Below are positions 53,156 through 61,352 of a stretch of DNA of 64,000 nt, one piece after another; positions within the stretch are counted from its first letter, which is position 1, and each line of letters opens with the position of its first letter. Both the position numbers and the translations under genes were made by a program. The notes below the pieces were generated by a model that saw only the letters and a list, made by a program, of their open reading frames with translations, was not told the origin of the DNA and made no database searches. Source of the stretch: DASQEH01 sp963765725 (GTDB taxonomy: Bacteria; Actinomycetota; Actinomycetes; Propionibacteriales; Nocardioidaceae); assembly GCA_963765725.1 (NCBI GenBank), contig CAVXXI010000001.1, positions 992,001 to 1,056,000 of the forward strand, written 5' to 3'.

Positions 53156-53911
53156 TCAGGCCACCGTGACCTGTACACCGGCAAGCCGGACGGACGCGAG
53201 AGTCGCCGGGTCGGCACCAGTGTCGGTGATCAGGTCGTCGACCGCATCCAGCCCGCAGATCCGTGCGAACGTCACCTTGCCCAGCTTGGTGCTGTCGGCG
53301 ATGACCACGGTGCGTCCCGCCTGCCGGATGAACGCCAGGTCGGTGTGCGCCTCCATCTCGTCATGCGTCGTACAGCCCTGGGTGGTGGTGAAGCCGTCGG
53401 TACCGATGAAGGCCAGGTCGAAGTGGTACTGGGCGACCATGGCCTCGGCAGCCGGGCCGACGAGCTCATACGACGCATGGCGGGCGTTGCCGCCGACGAC
53501 GACGAGCCGGATCTCGGGCCTGGACATGAGCTCCGCGGCGATGTTGAGCGCATTGGTCACCACGGTGATGTTGCGCCGATGCGCCAGCGCTCGGGCGACC
53601 TCCGTCCCCGTGGTCCCTCCGGTCATGCCGACGACCGACCCGTCCTCGACGAGGCGAGCCGCAGCCGCACCGATCCGCCGCTTCTCCTCGTGCTGGCGGG
53701 CCTCCCGGTACCGGATCGGCCGCTCGATCCCCATCCGGTTGGGCATCGCCCCGCCGTGCGTGCGCATGAGCAGGCCCTGCTGGTGAAGCACGTGGAGGTC
53801 GCGCCGGATGGTTGCTCCGGACACGTCGAGCTGCTCGGCCAGCTCGACGACGTTGACGCTGCCGCGCTCGGCCACCCGGTCCAGGATGTCGCTCAACCGT
53901 TGCGCGCGCAT
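53156..53911 (-). CDS. DeoR family sugar-metabolism repressor
   Basis: 251 residues from ATG 53911; a frame to 54493 overlaps fchA and is rejected. N-terminal DeoR HTH: QRLSDILDRVAERGSVNVVE, LAEQLDVSGATIRRDLHVLH, QQGLLMRTHGGAM. C-terminal DeoR sensor domain with the conserved MTGGTTGTEVARALA, NITVVTNALNIAAEL, DLAFIGTDGFTTTQGCT and VVIADSTKLG blocks, which bind a sugar phosphate. It probably represses itself and the SIS gene through the shared operator. TAGTCT five bases before the ATG suggests a leaderless mRNA. Confidence 0.92.
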   Translation of the reverse strand: MRAQRLSDILDRVAERGSVNVVELAEQLDVSGATIRRDLHVLHQQGLLMRTHGGAMPNRMGIERPIRYREARQHEEKRRIGAAAARLVEDGSVVGMTGGTTGTEVARALAHRRNITVVTNALNIAAELMSRPEIRLVVVGGNARHASYELVGPAAEAMVAQYHFDLAFIGTDGFTTTQGCTTHDEMEAHTDLAFIRQAGRTVVIADSTKLGKVTFARICGLDAVDDLITDTGADPATLASVRLAGVQVTVA

Positions 53912-53916
53912 GGTGC

Positions 53917-53947
53917 AGACTAACCCAGAACTGATCACTACTGCGCA
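53917..53947. promoter_or_regulatory. deoR promoter with overlapping operator
   Basis: The -10 box TAGTCT (minus strand, 53922-53917) and, ten bases further upstream, the operator TGATCACTACTGCGCA (plus strand, 53932-53947). The operator covers the -35 to -10 region, which fits repression by the encoded DeoR protein. Confidence 0.65.
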
Positions 53948-53984
53948 AGATAAGGACGCCTGTGGATGGCTCCTGACGAGTGAG

Positions 53985-54575
53985 TCATTGGTGATGGGGG
54001 AGCGAAGCGACAGCGACCGACGCCGTCCGAACGTGACCGTCGGCTTCGCGAACCAGAGCCGGGTCGCCGTCGCCCTCGTCGACGTCCACCTGCACGAGAT
54101 GAGCGGCCGCCCGCGCCGCGGCCTCCGCCACGAGCACCGCGGTCGTCGCGTCGCCCCGTAGCCTCGGGTTGCCCTCGAGGGCGAGGCGAACCCCCAGTAC
54201 CGCCGTCTCTGCCGCGAGCGAAGCCATCTCGAGCGGCACTCGCGCCGCCCCGTCGAGTGCGGCCGCGATCTTCTCGTGCGCCTTCGTGGTGGCACCGGAG
54301 CGAGCCGCGGTGTATGCCGCGAGCACCGCCCGGTAGGCCTCGGCGTCCTCATCGGCGAGGCGCTCAGACCGCCGGCGCACACGCTCCGCCTCGGCCACGA
54401 GGGAGGCGCTGTCGGGTACCTGCCGCTCCGACAGCTGCGCGGCCATGGCGACGAGCCCCGCTGCCAGGGAGATCGTGACGGCCGCCACTGCACCGCCTCC
54501 GGGCGCTGCCTCCCGACTCGCTACGCGGTCGAGGAAGTCGCCGAGCTCCTGGCCGAGGTACGACGTGGTGGCCAT
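53985..54575 (-). CDS. fchA: Cyclodeaminase/cyclohydrolase family protein (FchA-like)
   Basis: 196 residues, all helical: LGQELGDFLDRVASREAAPG, GGAVAAVTISLAAGLVAMAA, LADEDAEAYRAVLAAYTAAR, NPRLRGDATTAVLVAEAAAR. The APGGGAVAA motif and the length fit formiminotetrahydrofolate cyclodeaminase / methenyl-THF cyclohydrolase (FchA). It follows fhs by 22 bases, and the two would interconvert formate, 10-formyl-THF and methenyl-THF. No formiminotransferase domain is present. Confidence 0.88.
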   Translation of the reverse strand: MATTSYLGQELGDFLDRVASREAAPGGGAVAAVTISLAAGLVAMAAQLSERQVPDSASLVAEAERVRRRSERLADEDAEAYRAVLAAYTAARSGATTKAHEKIAAALDGAARVPLEMASLAAETAVLGVRLALEGNPRLRGDATTAVLVAEAAARAAAHLVQVDVDEGDGDPALVREADGHVRTASVAVASLPHHQ

Positions 54576-54597
54576 GGCGGGTCAGGTACGCGCCCGA

Positions 54598-56292
54598 CTA
54601 GAAGAGGCCGACGGTGTCGCCGTTGGCGTCGAGGTCCACGTGTGCCGCTGCCGGGTCGGATCCCAGCCCCGGCATCGTCCGCATGTCGCCGCAGATCGGG
54701 TAGATGAACCCTGCTCCCACCGAGGCGCGCACCTCGCGCACCGGGAGCGTCCATCCCGTAGGCGCACCTTTGAGCGCCGGGTCCGACGACAGCGATAGGT
54801 GCGTCTTGGCCATGCAGATCGGCAGCCTCCCGAAGCCTGCCCTCTCGTACGTGTCCAGCGCCCGGGACGCAGCGGGGGAGTAGTCGACACCGTCGGCACC
54901 GTAGATCTCGGTCGCGATGGTCTCGATCTTCTGCCGCAGGGTCGCCTCGTCGGGGTACAGCAGATGGAACTGGGAAGGCTCGGCCGCCGCCTCCGCGACC
55001 GCCTCGGCCAGCTCGATCGCACCGCGGCCGCCCTCCGCGAAGTGGTTGGAGACGGCACAGCGCGCACCTGCGCTCTCGGCGATCTCGCGGATGGCCGCGT
55101 GCTCGCTCGGGTGGTCGGTCGGGAAGGTGTTGACGGCGACGACGGGGGAGACACCGTGCTTGCGCACATTCTCGATCTGCTTGACGAGGTTGGCCGCCCC
55201 GGTGTGTACGTCGTCGGGGTTCTCCGCCAGCAGGCCGTCCGGGAGTGGCCTCCCGGCGACGATGCGGTACCGCCCCGAGTGCGCCTTGAGCGCTCTCACA
55301 GTCGCGACGACCACGGCGGCGTCAGGAGCCTCGCCTGAGGTCCGGCACTTGATGTTGAAGAACCGCTCGGCGCCCATGTCGGCGCCGAAGCCTGCCTCGG
55401 TCACGACGAAGTCGCCGCAGCGCAAGGCGATCAGGTCTGCGAGCACCGAGGAGTTGCCGGTCGCGATGTTGCCGAACGGACCGCAGTGGACCAGTGCCGG
55501 GGTGTTCTCGATCGTCTGTACGAGGTTGGGCTTGATCGCCTCGCGCAGCAGGACCGTCATGGCGCCGGCGGTGTTCATCTCTTCGGCGGTGACGGGGTCA
55601 CCGTCCTTGGTGTACCCGACCACGATCCGTCCCAGCCGTTCGCGGAGGTCGCGCAGCGAGGTGGTCAGCGCCAGCGTGGACATCACCTCGGACGCGGCGG
55701 TGATGTCGAACCCGGTCTCGCGGGGGACACCGTCACCGCGGCCCCCCAAACCGATCACGATGTTGCGGAGGGCGCGGTCATTGACGTCGAGGACGCGTCG
55801 CCAGGTGATGCTGTTGGTGTCGAGGCCCAGCGGGTTGCCGCGGAACAGCGAGTTGTCCAGCATGGCGCTCAACAGGTTGTGGGCGGCCGTCACGGCGTGC
55901 ATGTCGCCGGTGAGGTGGAGGTTGAGCTTCTCCATCGGCACCACCTGGCTGTAACCGCCACCGGCCGCGCCGCCCTTGATGCCGAGGGCCGGACCCATCG
56001 ACGCCTGCCGGATGGACACGACCGCCTTGTGGCCGATGTGATGCATGGCCTGGCCGAGGCCGACGGTGGTGGTCGTCTTGCCTTCGCCGAGCGGCGTCGG
56101 CGTGATCGCGGTGACGACGACGTACTTGGCCCTCGGCCGGTCGGCCAGCTCGGTGACGGCGTCGAGGTCGATCTTCATCACGTCGCGGCCGTACGGTTCG
56201 AGCAGGTGGCTGCCGAGACCCATCTCGTTGGCGATGTCCTCGATCGGCTTCAGCGAGGCGTTGCGGGCGATCTCCAGGTTGGTCGGTGCCAC
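54598..56292 (-). CDS. fhs: Formate-tetrahydrofolate ligase
   Basis: 564 residues, family length. ATP-dependent formation of 10-formyl-THF from formate. P-loop ITPTPLGEGKTTTTVGLGQA, IRQASMGPALGIKGGAAGGG (folate/formate site) and FGNIATGNSSVLADLIALRC are diagnostic. Start GTG 56292 with GAGGAG six bases upstream gives APTNLEIARNASLKPIEDIA; the longer frame to 56427 is rejected. Operon with fchA. Confidence 0.96.
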   Translation of the reverse strand: MAPTNLEIARNASLKPIEDIANEMGLGSHLLEPYGRDVMKIDLDAVTELADRPRAKYVVVTAITPTPLGEGKTTTTVGLGQAMHHIGHKAVVSIRQASMGPALGIKGGAAGGGYSQVVPMEKLNLHLTGDMHAVTAAHNLLSAMLDNSLFRGNPLGLDTNSITWRRVLDVNDRALRNIVIGLGGRGDGVPRETGFDITAASEVMSTLALTTSLRDLRERLGRIVVGYTKDGDPVTAEEMNTAGAMTVLLREAIKPNLVQTIENTPALVHCGPFGNIATGNSSVLADLIALRCGDFVVTEAGFGADMGAERFFNIKCRTSGEAPDAAVVVATVRALKAHSGRYRIVAGRPLPDGLLAENPDDVHTGAANLVKQIENVRKHGVSPVVAVNTFPTDHPSEHAAIREIAESAGARCAVSNHFAEGGRGAIELAEAVAEAAAEPSQFHLLYPDEATLRQKIETIATEIYGADGVDYSPAASRALDTYERAGFGRLPICMAKTHLSLSSDPALKGAPTGWTLPVREVRASVGAGFIYPICGDMRTMPGLGSDPAAAHVDLDANGDTVGLF

Positions 56293-56439
56293 GGGATTCT
56301 CCTCGTCGTGCGGTCGCGTCCGCTCGCGAGCCGGCTGCGTCGTCGGGCTGTGGCGCATCGACGCCGGCCTCCGAGCCCAGCACACCGTACCGAACGCGCG
56401 CCTGGCCGGTCCCAGCGGCGCCGGCACGCGCCGCGGCGG

Positions 56440-56874
56440 CTACGCGGGCACCTCGCATGCTCGCTTCAAGGCTGCCGCCTCCTGCTCCACGTACCGGATG
56501 GCGGTACGTCCTACCAGCAGCCACACCACGGATGCAAGGCGACCCGTCGCCTCGACGCGGAGCAGTACCGATGTGCCCGCATCCGCCGGCTCGAGCAGAT
56601 GTGCCGCGCTGATCGAGTACCCGGGGCCGCTCGTGTGCCACGTGAAGTTGCGGTTCTCGTCCACCACGTCGACCACCCAGGTGGCCGGTCGCAGCTTCGG
56701 CTGCCGGACCCGAGCCGAGCCACCGGGACGCAGCGGCCCGGAGTCCGAGCGCGTCACCGAGGTCATGGTCGGGCTCCAGCTGGGCCACGACTCGACGGCG
56801 TACGTGACCGCCCACACCGTCTCGACGGGCGCGGCGATCTGGACGGAGGTTTCGTGGCGGGGCATGAGCGTCAT
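56440..56874 (-). CDS. SRPBCC (START-like) family protein
   Basis: 144 residues from ATG 56874 (GTG 56889 is an alternative). The START-like fold is seen in HETSVQIAAPVETVWAVTYA, VESWPSWSPTMTSVTR, WVVDVVDENRNFTWHTSGPG and the C-terminal helix GRTAIRYVEQEAAALKRACE. Such proteins bind hydrophobic ligands such as polyketides or lipids. No pathway context. Its start region overlaps that of the divergent TIGR03086 gene. Confidence 0.82.
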   Translation of the reverse strand: MTLMPRHETSVQIAAPVETVWAVTYAVESWPSWSPTMTSVTRSDSGPLRPGGSARVRQPKLRPATWVVDVVDENRNFTWHTSGPGYSISAAHLLEPADAGTSVLLRVEATGRLASVVWLLVGRTAIRYVEQEAAALKRACEVPA

Positions 56875-56978
56875 TGTTGCGCTGGTCACCCGAGTGCGGG
56901 CTACCCGGTCTCCCGCACATAATGGGTCGTCCGCCCGTCGCCAGCCGCCCGCCGCCCGCGACCCGTCCGGAGGTAGCC

Positions 56979-57562
56979 GTGCCTGCGTCCCCTCTCGACC
57001 CCCTCCGCGCCGCCGCAACGGCAATGGAGAGCGTGATCGCCGGCATCGGTCCGGCCCACTGGTCGGCGCCGACACCGTGTCCGGCATGGAGCGTCGCCGA
57101 CCTGACCGACCACGTCGTCGCCGGCAACAGGCGGTTTGCCTCGGCCCTGCGAGGGGAGCCAGCTCCAGCCTCGCAGCCTGGCGACGGCGACGGCGACGCT
57201 GACAGCAACGGAGCCACGGACCGGCTCGTGGCCTACCGGCGCTCGGTCGACTGCCTCTACGAGGCGTTCTCGGCGCCAGGAGCGCTCGACCGCCTCGTCA
57301 GCGTCCCGTTCGGTCAGGTGCCGGGAGCGGTCGCGCTCCATCTCCGGGTTGTCGAGCTCGTCGTACACGGCTGGGACCTCGCTCGTGCCACCGACCAGCA
57401 GGTCGACATCCCCGACGACGTGGTGCGTGCCGAGCTCGAGTTCACCCGGCAGACCCTGCCGCGCGTGCCTGCGGACCGGATGCCGTTCGGGCCGCCGCAG
57501 CCCGCGGGGAGGGGGCCAGCACGCTGGACGAGCTCGCGGCCCTGCTCGGCCGTACCGGTTGA
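56979..57562 (+). CDS. TIGR03086 family metal-binding protein, frame broken near 57510
   Basis: About 194 residues if the frame is repaired. GTG 56979 has GGAGG upstream. MDMT/DinB-like core: GIGPAHWSAPTPCPAWSVAD, LTDHVVAGNRRFASALRG and VALHLRVVELVVHGWDLARA with metal-binding His residues. The C-terminus should read PQPAGEGASTLDELAALLGR then TG-stop at 57560-57562, but one G is missing in the G-rich tract near 57507-57513 and the frame runs on to 57614 instead. It belongs to the mycothiol-dependent maleylpyruvate isomerase superfamily; no substrate is known. Confidence 0.78.
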
Positions 57563-57604
57563 GGCGAGCGCGCGTGCGTACGGGCCCTTTCGCACACGCC
57601 CGGA

Positions 57605-57967
57605 TCAGTCGTAGTACCGGACCAGGCAGAACTCGTGGCCTTCTGGGTCCTGCATGACCAGGACCACCCCCTCGTCGTAGTCGTACCTGTCTCCGGTCCA
57701 GCGCCCTCCGAGGCCCTGCACCTGCTCGCGCCCCGCATTGATGTCGTCGACCTGCACGTCGAGGTGGAGCCGCACCTTTGCGCTTTTGGGCTCTGCGACG
57801 GCTTGGAAGGTGAGCCGCGGCTGGGCATCGAGGCGTGAGCCGACCGTGGCCCAGCCGGGACCCTCGTGCTCATCCGAGACGGGCCTCTGCAGTAGCGCGC
57901 TCCAGAACTGCGCGAGACGTCCGGGATCGGTGCAGTCGACGGTGACCGACGTCCATCGGTTGGCCAC
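57605..57967 (-). CDS. VOC family protein
   Basis: 120 residues from GTG 57967, preceded by AAAGG. Two beta-alpha-beta-beta-beta modules of the vicinal-oxygen-chelate fold: WTSVTVDCTDPGRLAQFWSA to LQRPVSDEHE, then VRLHLDVQVDDINAGREQVQ to VVLVMQDPEGHEFCLVRYY. This Glyoxalase_6-type group is common in actinobacteria and has no assigned reaction. Convergent with the TIGR03086 gene. Confidence 0.87.
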   Translation of the reverse strand: MANRWTSVTVDCTDPGRLAQFWSALLQRPVSDEHEGPGWATVGSRLDAQPRLTFQAVAEPKSAKVRLHLDVQVDDINAGREQVQGLGGRWTGDRYDYDEGVVLVMQDPEGHEFCLVRYYD

Positions 57968-58159
57968 GTCACACCCTTTCTCAGCCCTGGTGGCGCCTAG
58001 CCGCTGCCGCACCGGGCTCGGTCCTCGGGCTACCCGAGGTCCTGAACCGTAGCGCAGGCACAGATCCCAACAGCACCTGTAGAGCAAGACGGCGGCGGGA
58101 TGCCCGCTCGACAGGGAAACCAGGTGGTGCCCGGCTCGGCCGGACGGCAGGGTGGAGCT

Positions 58160-59095
58160 GTGACCCCCCGACTCCCAGCGGTTGTCCAGCGTGCGCTGAC
58201 CGAAGCGGGGTACCACCCCGGGAGGGTCATCGGCGGTGGGATGGAAGGCGTCGTCGTCGACCTAGGTGACGATCTCGTCGCGAAGATCTGGCACACCCGC
58301 TCCCCGGAGGAGCTCCAGGGCCTCCTCAGGTTCTATCGGGCCGTACGCAACAGCGGGCTCGCCTTGTCGACGCCGAGGATCGTGCGCATTCTCGCTGTCG
58401 GCGATCGACACGCCACGATAGAGCGCAGACTTCCGGGGCGCCCCCTGCGCGAGGACATGGGGGACCGGCCCTATGAGCTCGCGGATGCCGACATCCACGC
58501 CGTCCTCGAGGTGCTGGCAGCGCTCCGGTCGATAGCACCCACCAGGCCGATGAGCTCGCTGCCCGTCTTGGCGGGCGAGTCCGCCTTTGACCCCGACGAG
58601 ACGTTCGGGTCATCGCTGGCCACCTTGGTCGAGCGTCGGGCCCGTCGCTTCCGGACGGTACTCGACCGCGCAGTGCCCCGGCTGGACCGGCTCGTGGCTG
58701 CTGTCACGTCATCGCTGCGGGAACTGACAACCACGACTTCCGCACTGATCCACGGCGACCTCATCCCCGCGAACATCCTGGTGGATGACGCCCACGCGGC
58801 CCTCGGAATCCTCGACTTCGGCTTCCTCAGCACCGTGGGGGATCCCCGGTTCGACGCCGCCGTCACGGCCGGCGTCCACGACATGTACGGCCCGCGCGGC
58901 CAGCTCAACGAAGGAATCCTCGATGCCGCCATTGTCGAGGGGTTCGGGTACGACCAACAGGTGTTGCACATCTACCGGGCCGCCTACGCACTCGTCACGA
59001 GCAATTGCTTCAGTGCCTCAGGCAGTGACGGCCACTTCGCCTGGTGTGCGGCACTGCTCAACCGGCCGGTGGTACACCGGTCGGTCGGCATGTGA
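58160..59095 (+). CDS. Aminoglycoside phosphotransferase (APH)-fold protein
   Basis: 311 residues from GTG 58160 (GGTGGAG upstream); the frame to 58100 is less likely. Gly-rich loop GRVIGGGMEGVVVDLGDDL with the Lys of DLVAKIWHTR, then the Brenner motif SALIHGDLIPANILVDDAHA and the metal-binding ILDFGFLSTVGDPRFDAAV. The APH fold phosphorylates antibiotics, sugars or choline; cargo is unknown. It lies just left of the dif-like site, co-directional with a second phosphotransferase. Confidence 0.85.
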   Translation: MTPRLPAVVQRALTEAGYHPGRVIGGGMEGVVVDLGDDLVAKIWHTRSPEELQGLLRFYRAVRNSGLALSTPRIVRILAVGDRHATIERRLPGRPLREDMGDRPYELADADIHAVLEVLAALRSIAPTRPMSSLPVLAGESAFDPDETFGSSLATLVERRARRFRTVLDRAVPRLDRLVAAVTSSLRELTTTTSALIHGDLIPANILVDDAHAALGILDFGFLSTVGDPRFDAAVTAGVHDMYGPRGQLNEGILDAAIVEGFGYDQQVLHIYRAAYALVTSNCFSASGSDGHFAWCAALLNRPVVHRSVGM

Positions 59096-59160
59096 CTCTG
59101 ATGACGCAAGTGCGCCAGTCAAGTGCAATGCAGTTGATGCCGGAGTCGGAGCTGGCGGCG

Positions 59161-59175
59161 CGGGGGGGACCCCCG
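59161..59175 (+). terminator. GC hairpin downstream of the first phosphotransferase
   Basis: CGGGGG-GGA-CCCCCG at 59161-59175 forms a six-base stem 66 bases after the stop. No U-tract follows, so terminator function is tentative. Confidence 0.3.
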
Positions 59176-59206
59176 TAGGGGTACCGAACCCGCCGCGGCG
59201 AGTTCT

Positions 59207-59234
59207 AGTTGACATAATGTCGCTTATCGGCGAT
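59207..59234. other. dif: dif-like XerC/XerD recombination site
   Basis: On the minus strand these 28 bases read as a left arm with CGCCGATAA, a short centre (GCG) and a right arm ACATTATGTCAA then CT. This matches the actinobacterial dif pattern (TTCRCCGATAAT.. / ACATTATGTCAAGT) as I know it, at about 25 of 28 positions. dif resolves chromosome dimers at the replication terminus. It lies in the 245-base non-coding gap between the two phosphotransferase genes. Confidence 0.75.
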
Positions 59235-59339
59235 CACGAATTGAGCATCGCCTGCTGTGGCACGGCGCTGGCGTCGACGGACGCGACCAAGAGTCGCATG
59301 ATGAGGCTTCGAAGCACAGCAGGCTGGAAATGGAGACGG

Positions 59340-60188
59340 ATGAAGGCGTCAGACGTCGCACGTGCGACGGCCGCAGCGGTGTCGACCGGATCGTCGCTCG
59401 ACCTGACCGTCGAGCACGCTCTGGTCCTTCACAACTCCAACAAGCTCACCCTGCGACTGCTGCCCTGTGACGTACTGGCCCGGGTCGCACCGGCGGCGCT
59501 CCACACCGCGCAGTTCGAGCTCGACCTCGCTCAGCGGCTCGCGGCGTGCGGGTGTCCGGTGGCTTCGCTCGAGCCTCGGGTCGCCCCGCGGGTCCATGAG
59601 CGGGCTGGCTTCGAGGTCACCCTGTGGACCTACTACGCGCCGGTGACGTCGCGTCAGATCTCGGCCGCCGGTTACGCGCAGGCGCTGGAGAGGCTGCATG
59701 GCGGCATGCGCACGCTCGACGTCGCGGTGCCCCACTTCACGGACCGAGTCGAGTCCGCACAGGCGCTGGTGGCGGACCGCGCCAGTACCCCGACGCTGGC
59801 CGACGAGGACCGGCAGCTGCTGGGCGACACGTTGCGGCACTTCAAGCGGATGGTCGGCGATCGCGGGCGCGACCAGCTCCTGCACGGCGAGCCTCACCCC
59901 GGCAACGTCCTCGACACACCGAACGGGCTGTTGTTCGTCGACCTCGAGACGTGTTGCCGAGGACCGGTCGAGTTCGACCTCGCCCACGCGCCCGAAGAGG
60001 TCGCCGAACACTATCCAGCAGTCGATCACGGCCTGCTGCGTGCCTGCCGAACCCTGGTGCTGGCGATGGTCACGACGTGGCGCTGGGATGCGGGCGACGA
60101 GTTCCCCGACGGGCGCCGGCTGGGCATCGAGTGGCTCGACCAGCTCCGGGCGTCGCTGCGTGGTGACGGACCGATCCCCTCCAGCTGA
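59340..60188 (+). CDS. Phosphotransferase family (APH-fold) protein
   Basis: 282 residues from ATG 59340 (MKASDVARATAAAV); in-frame Met codons upstream leave the start uncertain. HHNSNKLTLRLLP-like N-lobe (ALVLHNSNKLTLRLLPCDVL), FEVTLWTYYAPV hinge, then catalytic loop LLHGEPHPGNVLDTPNGLLF and VDLETCCRGPVEFDLAHAP. It differs from the first phosphotransferase enough not to be a recent duplicate. Function unknown. Confidence 0.85.
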   Translation: MKASDVARATAAAVSTGSSLDLTVEHALVLHNSNKLTLRLLPCDVLARVAPAALHTAQFELDLAQRLAACGCPVASLEPRVAPRVHERAGFEVTLWTYYAPVTSRQISAAGYAQALERLHGGMRTLDVAVPHFTDRVESAQALVADRASTPTLADEDRQLLGDTLRHFKRMVGDRGRDQLLHGEPHPGNVLDTPNGLLFVDLETCCRGPVEFDLAHAPEEVAEHYPAVDHGLLRACRTLVLAMVTTWRWDAGDEFPDGRRLGIEWLDQLRASLRGDGPIPSS

Positions 60189-60193
60189 GACCT

Positions 60194-60282
60194 CGACCGG
60201 GCGCAAATGTCGGCCCGACCGGGCGGCAAATGCAGCGTGGACCGGGCGCAAATGCAGCGTCCACCGGGCGCTGAAGTCGCGG
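60194..60282 (+). repeat. Tandem 22-bp intergenic repeat array (family 1, array F)
   Basis: Four contiguous units at 60194-60215, 60216-60238, 60239-60260 and 60261-60282, three of them with ACCGGGCGCAAATG or a one-base variant. The array begins six bases after the phosphotransferase stop, between convergent genes. The remaining 60283-60485 shows nothing recognisable. Confidence 0.9.
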
Positions 60283-60485
60283 TGCGGAGCTTGCCGCGAC
60301 CGGAGACCTCCTCCTCCGCCCGCTCGGCCGGGGGCGTCAGTCGGACGAGGTCTACCAAACGCCTCAGCAACTCGTGCGGTGACTCAGGACCAAGCCCGAC
60401 CGACGCCGAGGGTGGCCGCGCGCCGAGACGTCAAATGCGTGAGCGACACGCCGACGACGCCGGGCCGTGGGGGACGTGTCGGCGG

Positions 60486-61352
60486 TCAGGCGGTGAGCTC
60501 GACCAGCAGCGGCGGCAGCTCGTCGAGCAGCTCACGGCCGAGGAAGCCGAGCGGGCCTACCCGGCCGGCGAGCCGGTCGCCGGCGCTGGCGTGAAGGTAC
60601 GTCGCCCAGCACGCGCCCTGGCCCAGCTCGGCCCCTCGGGCGAGCAGACCGGTCACGCAGCCGGCCAGTACGTCGCCGCTGCCCGATGTCGCCAGCCCGA
60701 CGTGGCCCGCAGGGATGCTCCAGCGGCGCCCCTTCGGATCGGCCACGAACCCCGAGCAGCTGACCACCGCCTCGTAGCGTCGGGCGATCTCGCCGACCCC
60801 GTCGGCCATGTCGTCGGGCTCCGCACCGAGCAGCCGGGCGGCCTCGTTCGAGTTCGGCGTCAGCACCCACCGCCCCGCGAACGCCGACCGGACCTCGTCG
60901 AGGTCGACGAGGACGCCGAGCGCGTAGGCGTCGAGGACGACCGTGGACTCCTCGTCGACGAGCGGCGCCAGTCCGCGCAGCAGCGCAGCCGTCTCGTCCG
61001 CGTCGTCGAGACCCGACCCCACGAGGACCGTGTCGACGCCCGACAGCGCCGCTGCCAGCTGCCCCGCGCCGTTGCCGCTGACCGAGCCCCCGGCCGCCTC
61101 GGGCAGGCCGATCACCCCAGACTCGGGTATCGCCACTGCCATCGGCACGGCCGCAGAGCGGGCGACCGCGAGCTGCAGGTGGCCCGCACCGACGCGTAGC
61201 GCCGCGATACCGGCAAGCATCGCCGCCCCCGGCGTCTTCGCCGCACCGCCGACGACCAGCACCCGGCCACGGCCGTGCTTCGACCCGCCGGGGTCCGGTA
61301 GCGGCCAGTCACGCAGGAGCGCCGGTGTGACGGACTCAGCTGGGTCGGACAT
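60486..61352 (-). CDS. nnrD: ADP-dependent NAD(P)H-hydrate dehydratase
   Basis: 288 residues of the ribokinase-like YjeF C-terminal/CARKD family, repairing hydrated NAD(P)H with ADP. VLVVGGAAKTPGAAMLAGIA, ALRVGAGHLQLAVA, ALSGVDTVLVGSGLD, WVLTPNSNEAARLLG and ATSGSGDVLAGCVTGLLARG (ADP/anion-hole loop) are typical. The epimerase domain is not fused. ATG 61352 has CAGGAG upstream and overlaps the histidine phosphatase stop by 17 bases. Confidence 0.93.
   Translation of the reverse strand: MSDPAESVTPALLRDWPLPDPGGSKHGRGRVLVVGGAAKTPGAAMLAGIAALRVGAGHLQLAVARSAAVPMAVAIPESGVIGLPEAAGGSVSGNGAGQLAAALSGVDTVLVGSGLDDADETAALLRGLAPLVDEESTVVLDAYALGVLVDLDEVRSAFAGRWVLTPNSNEAARLLGAEPDDMADGVGEIARRYEAVVSCSGFVADPKGRRWSIPAGHVGLATSGSGDVLAGCVTGLLARGAELGQGACWATYLHASAGDRLAGRVGPLGFLGRELLDELPPLLVELTA

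Noticed and set aside
59209..59240. A TTGACA-type promoter for the second phosphotransferase
   Set aside because: No -10 box lies at a proper distance, and the hexamer is explained by the XerD arm of the dif-like site.
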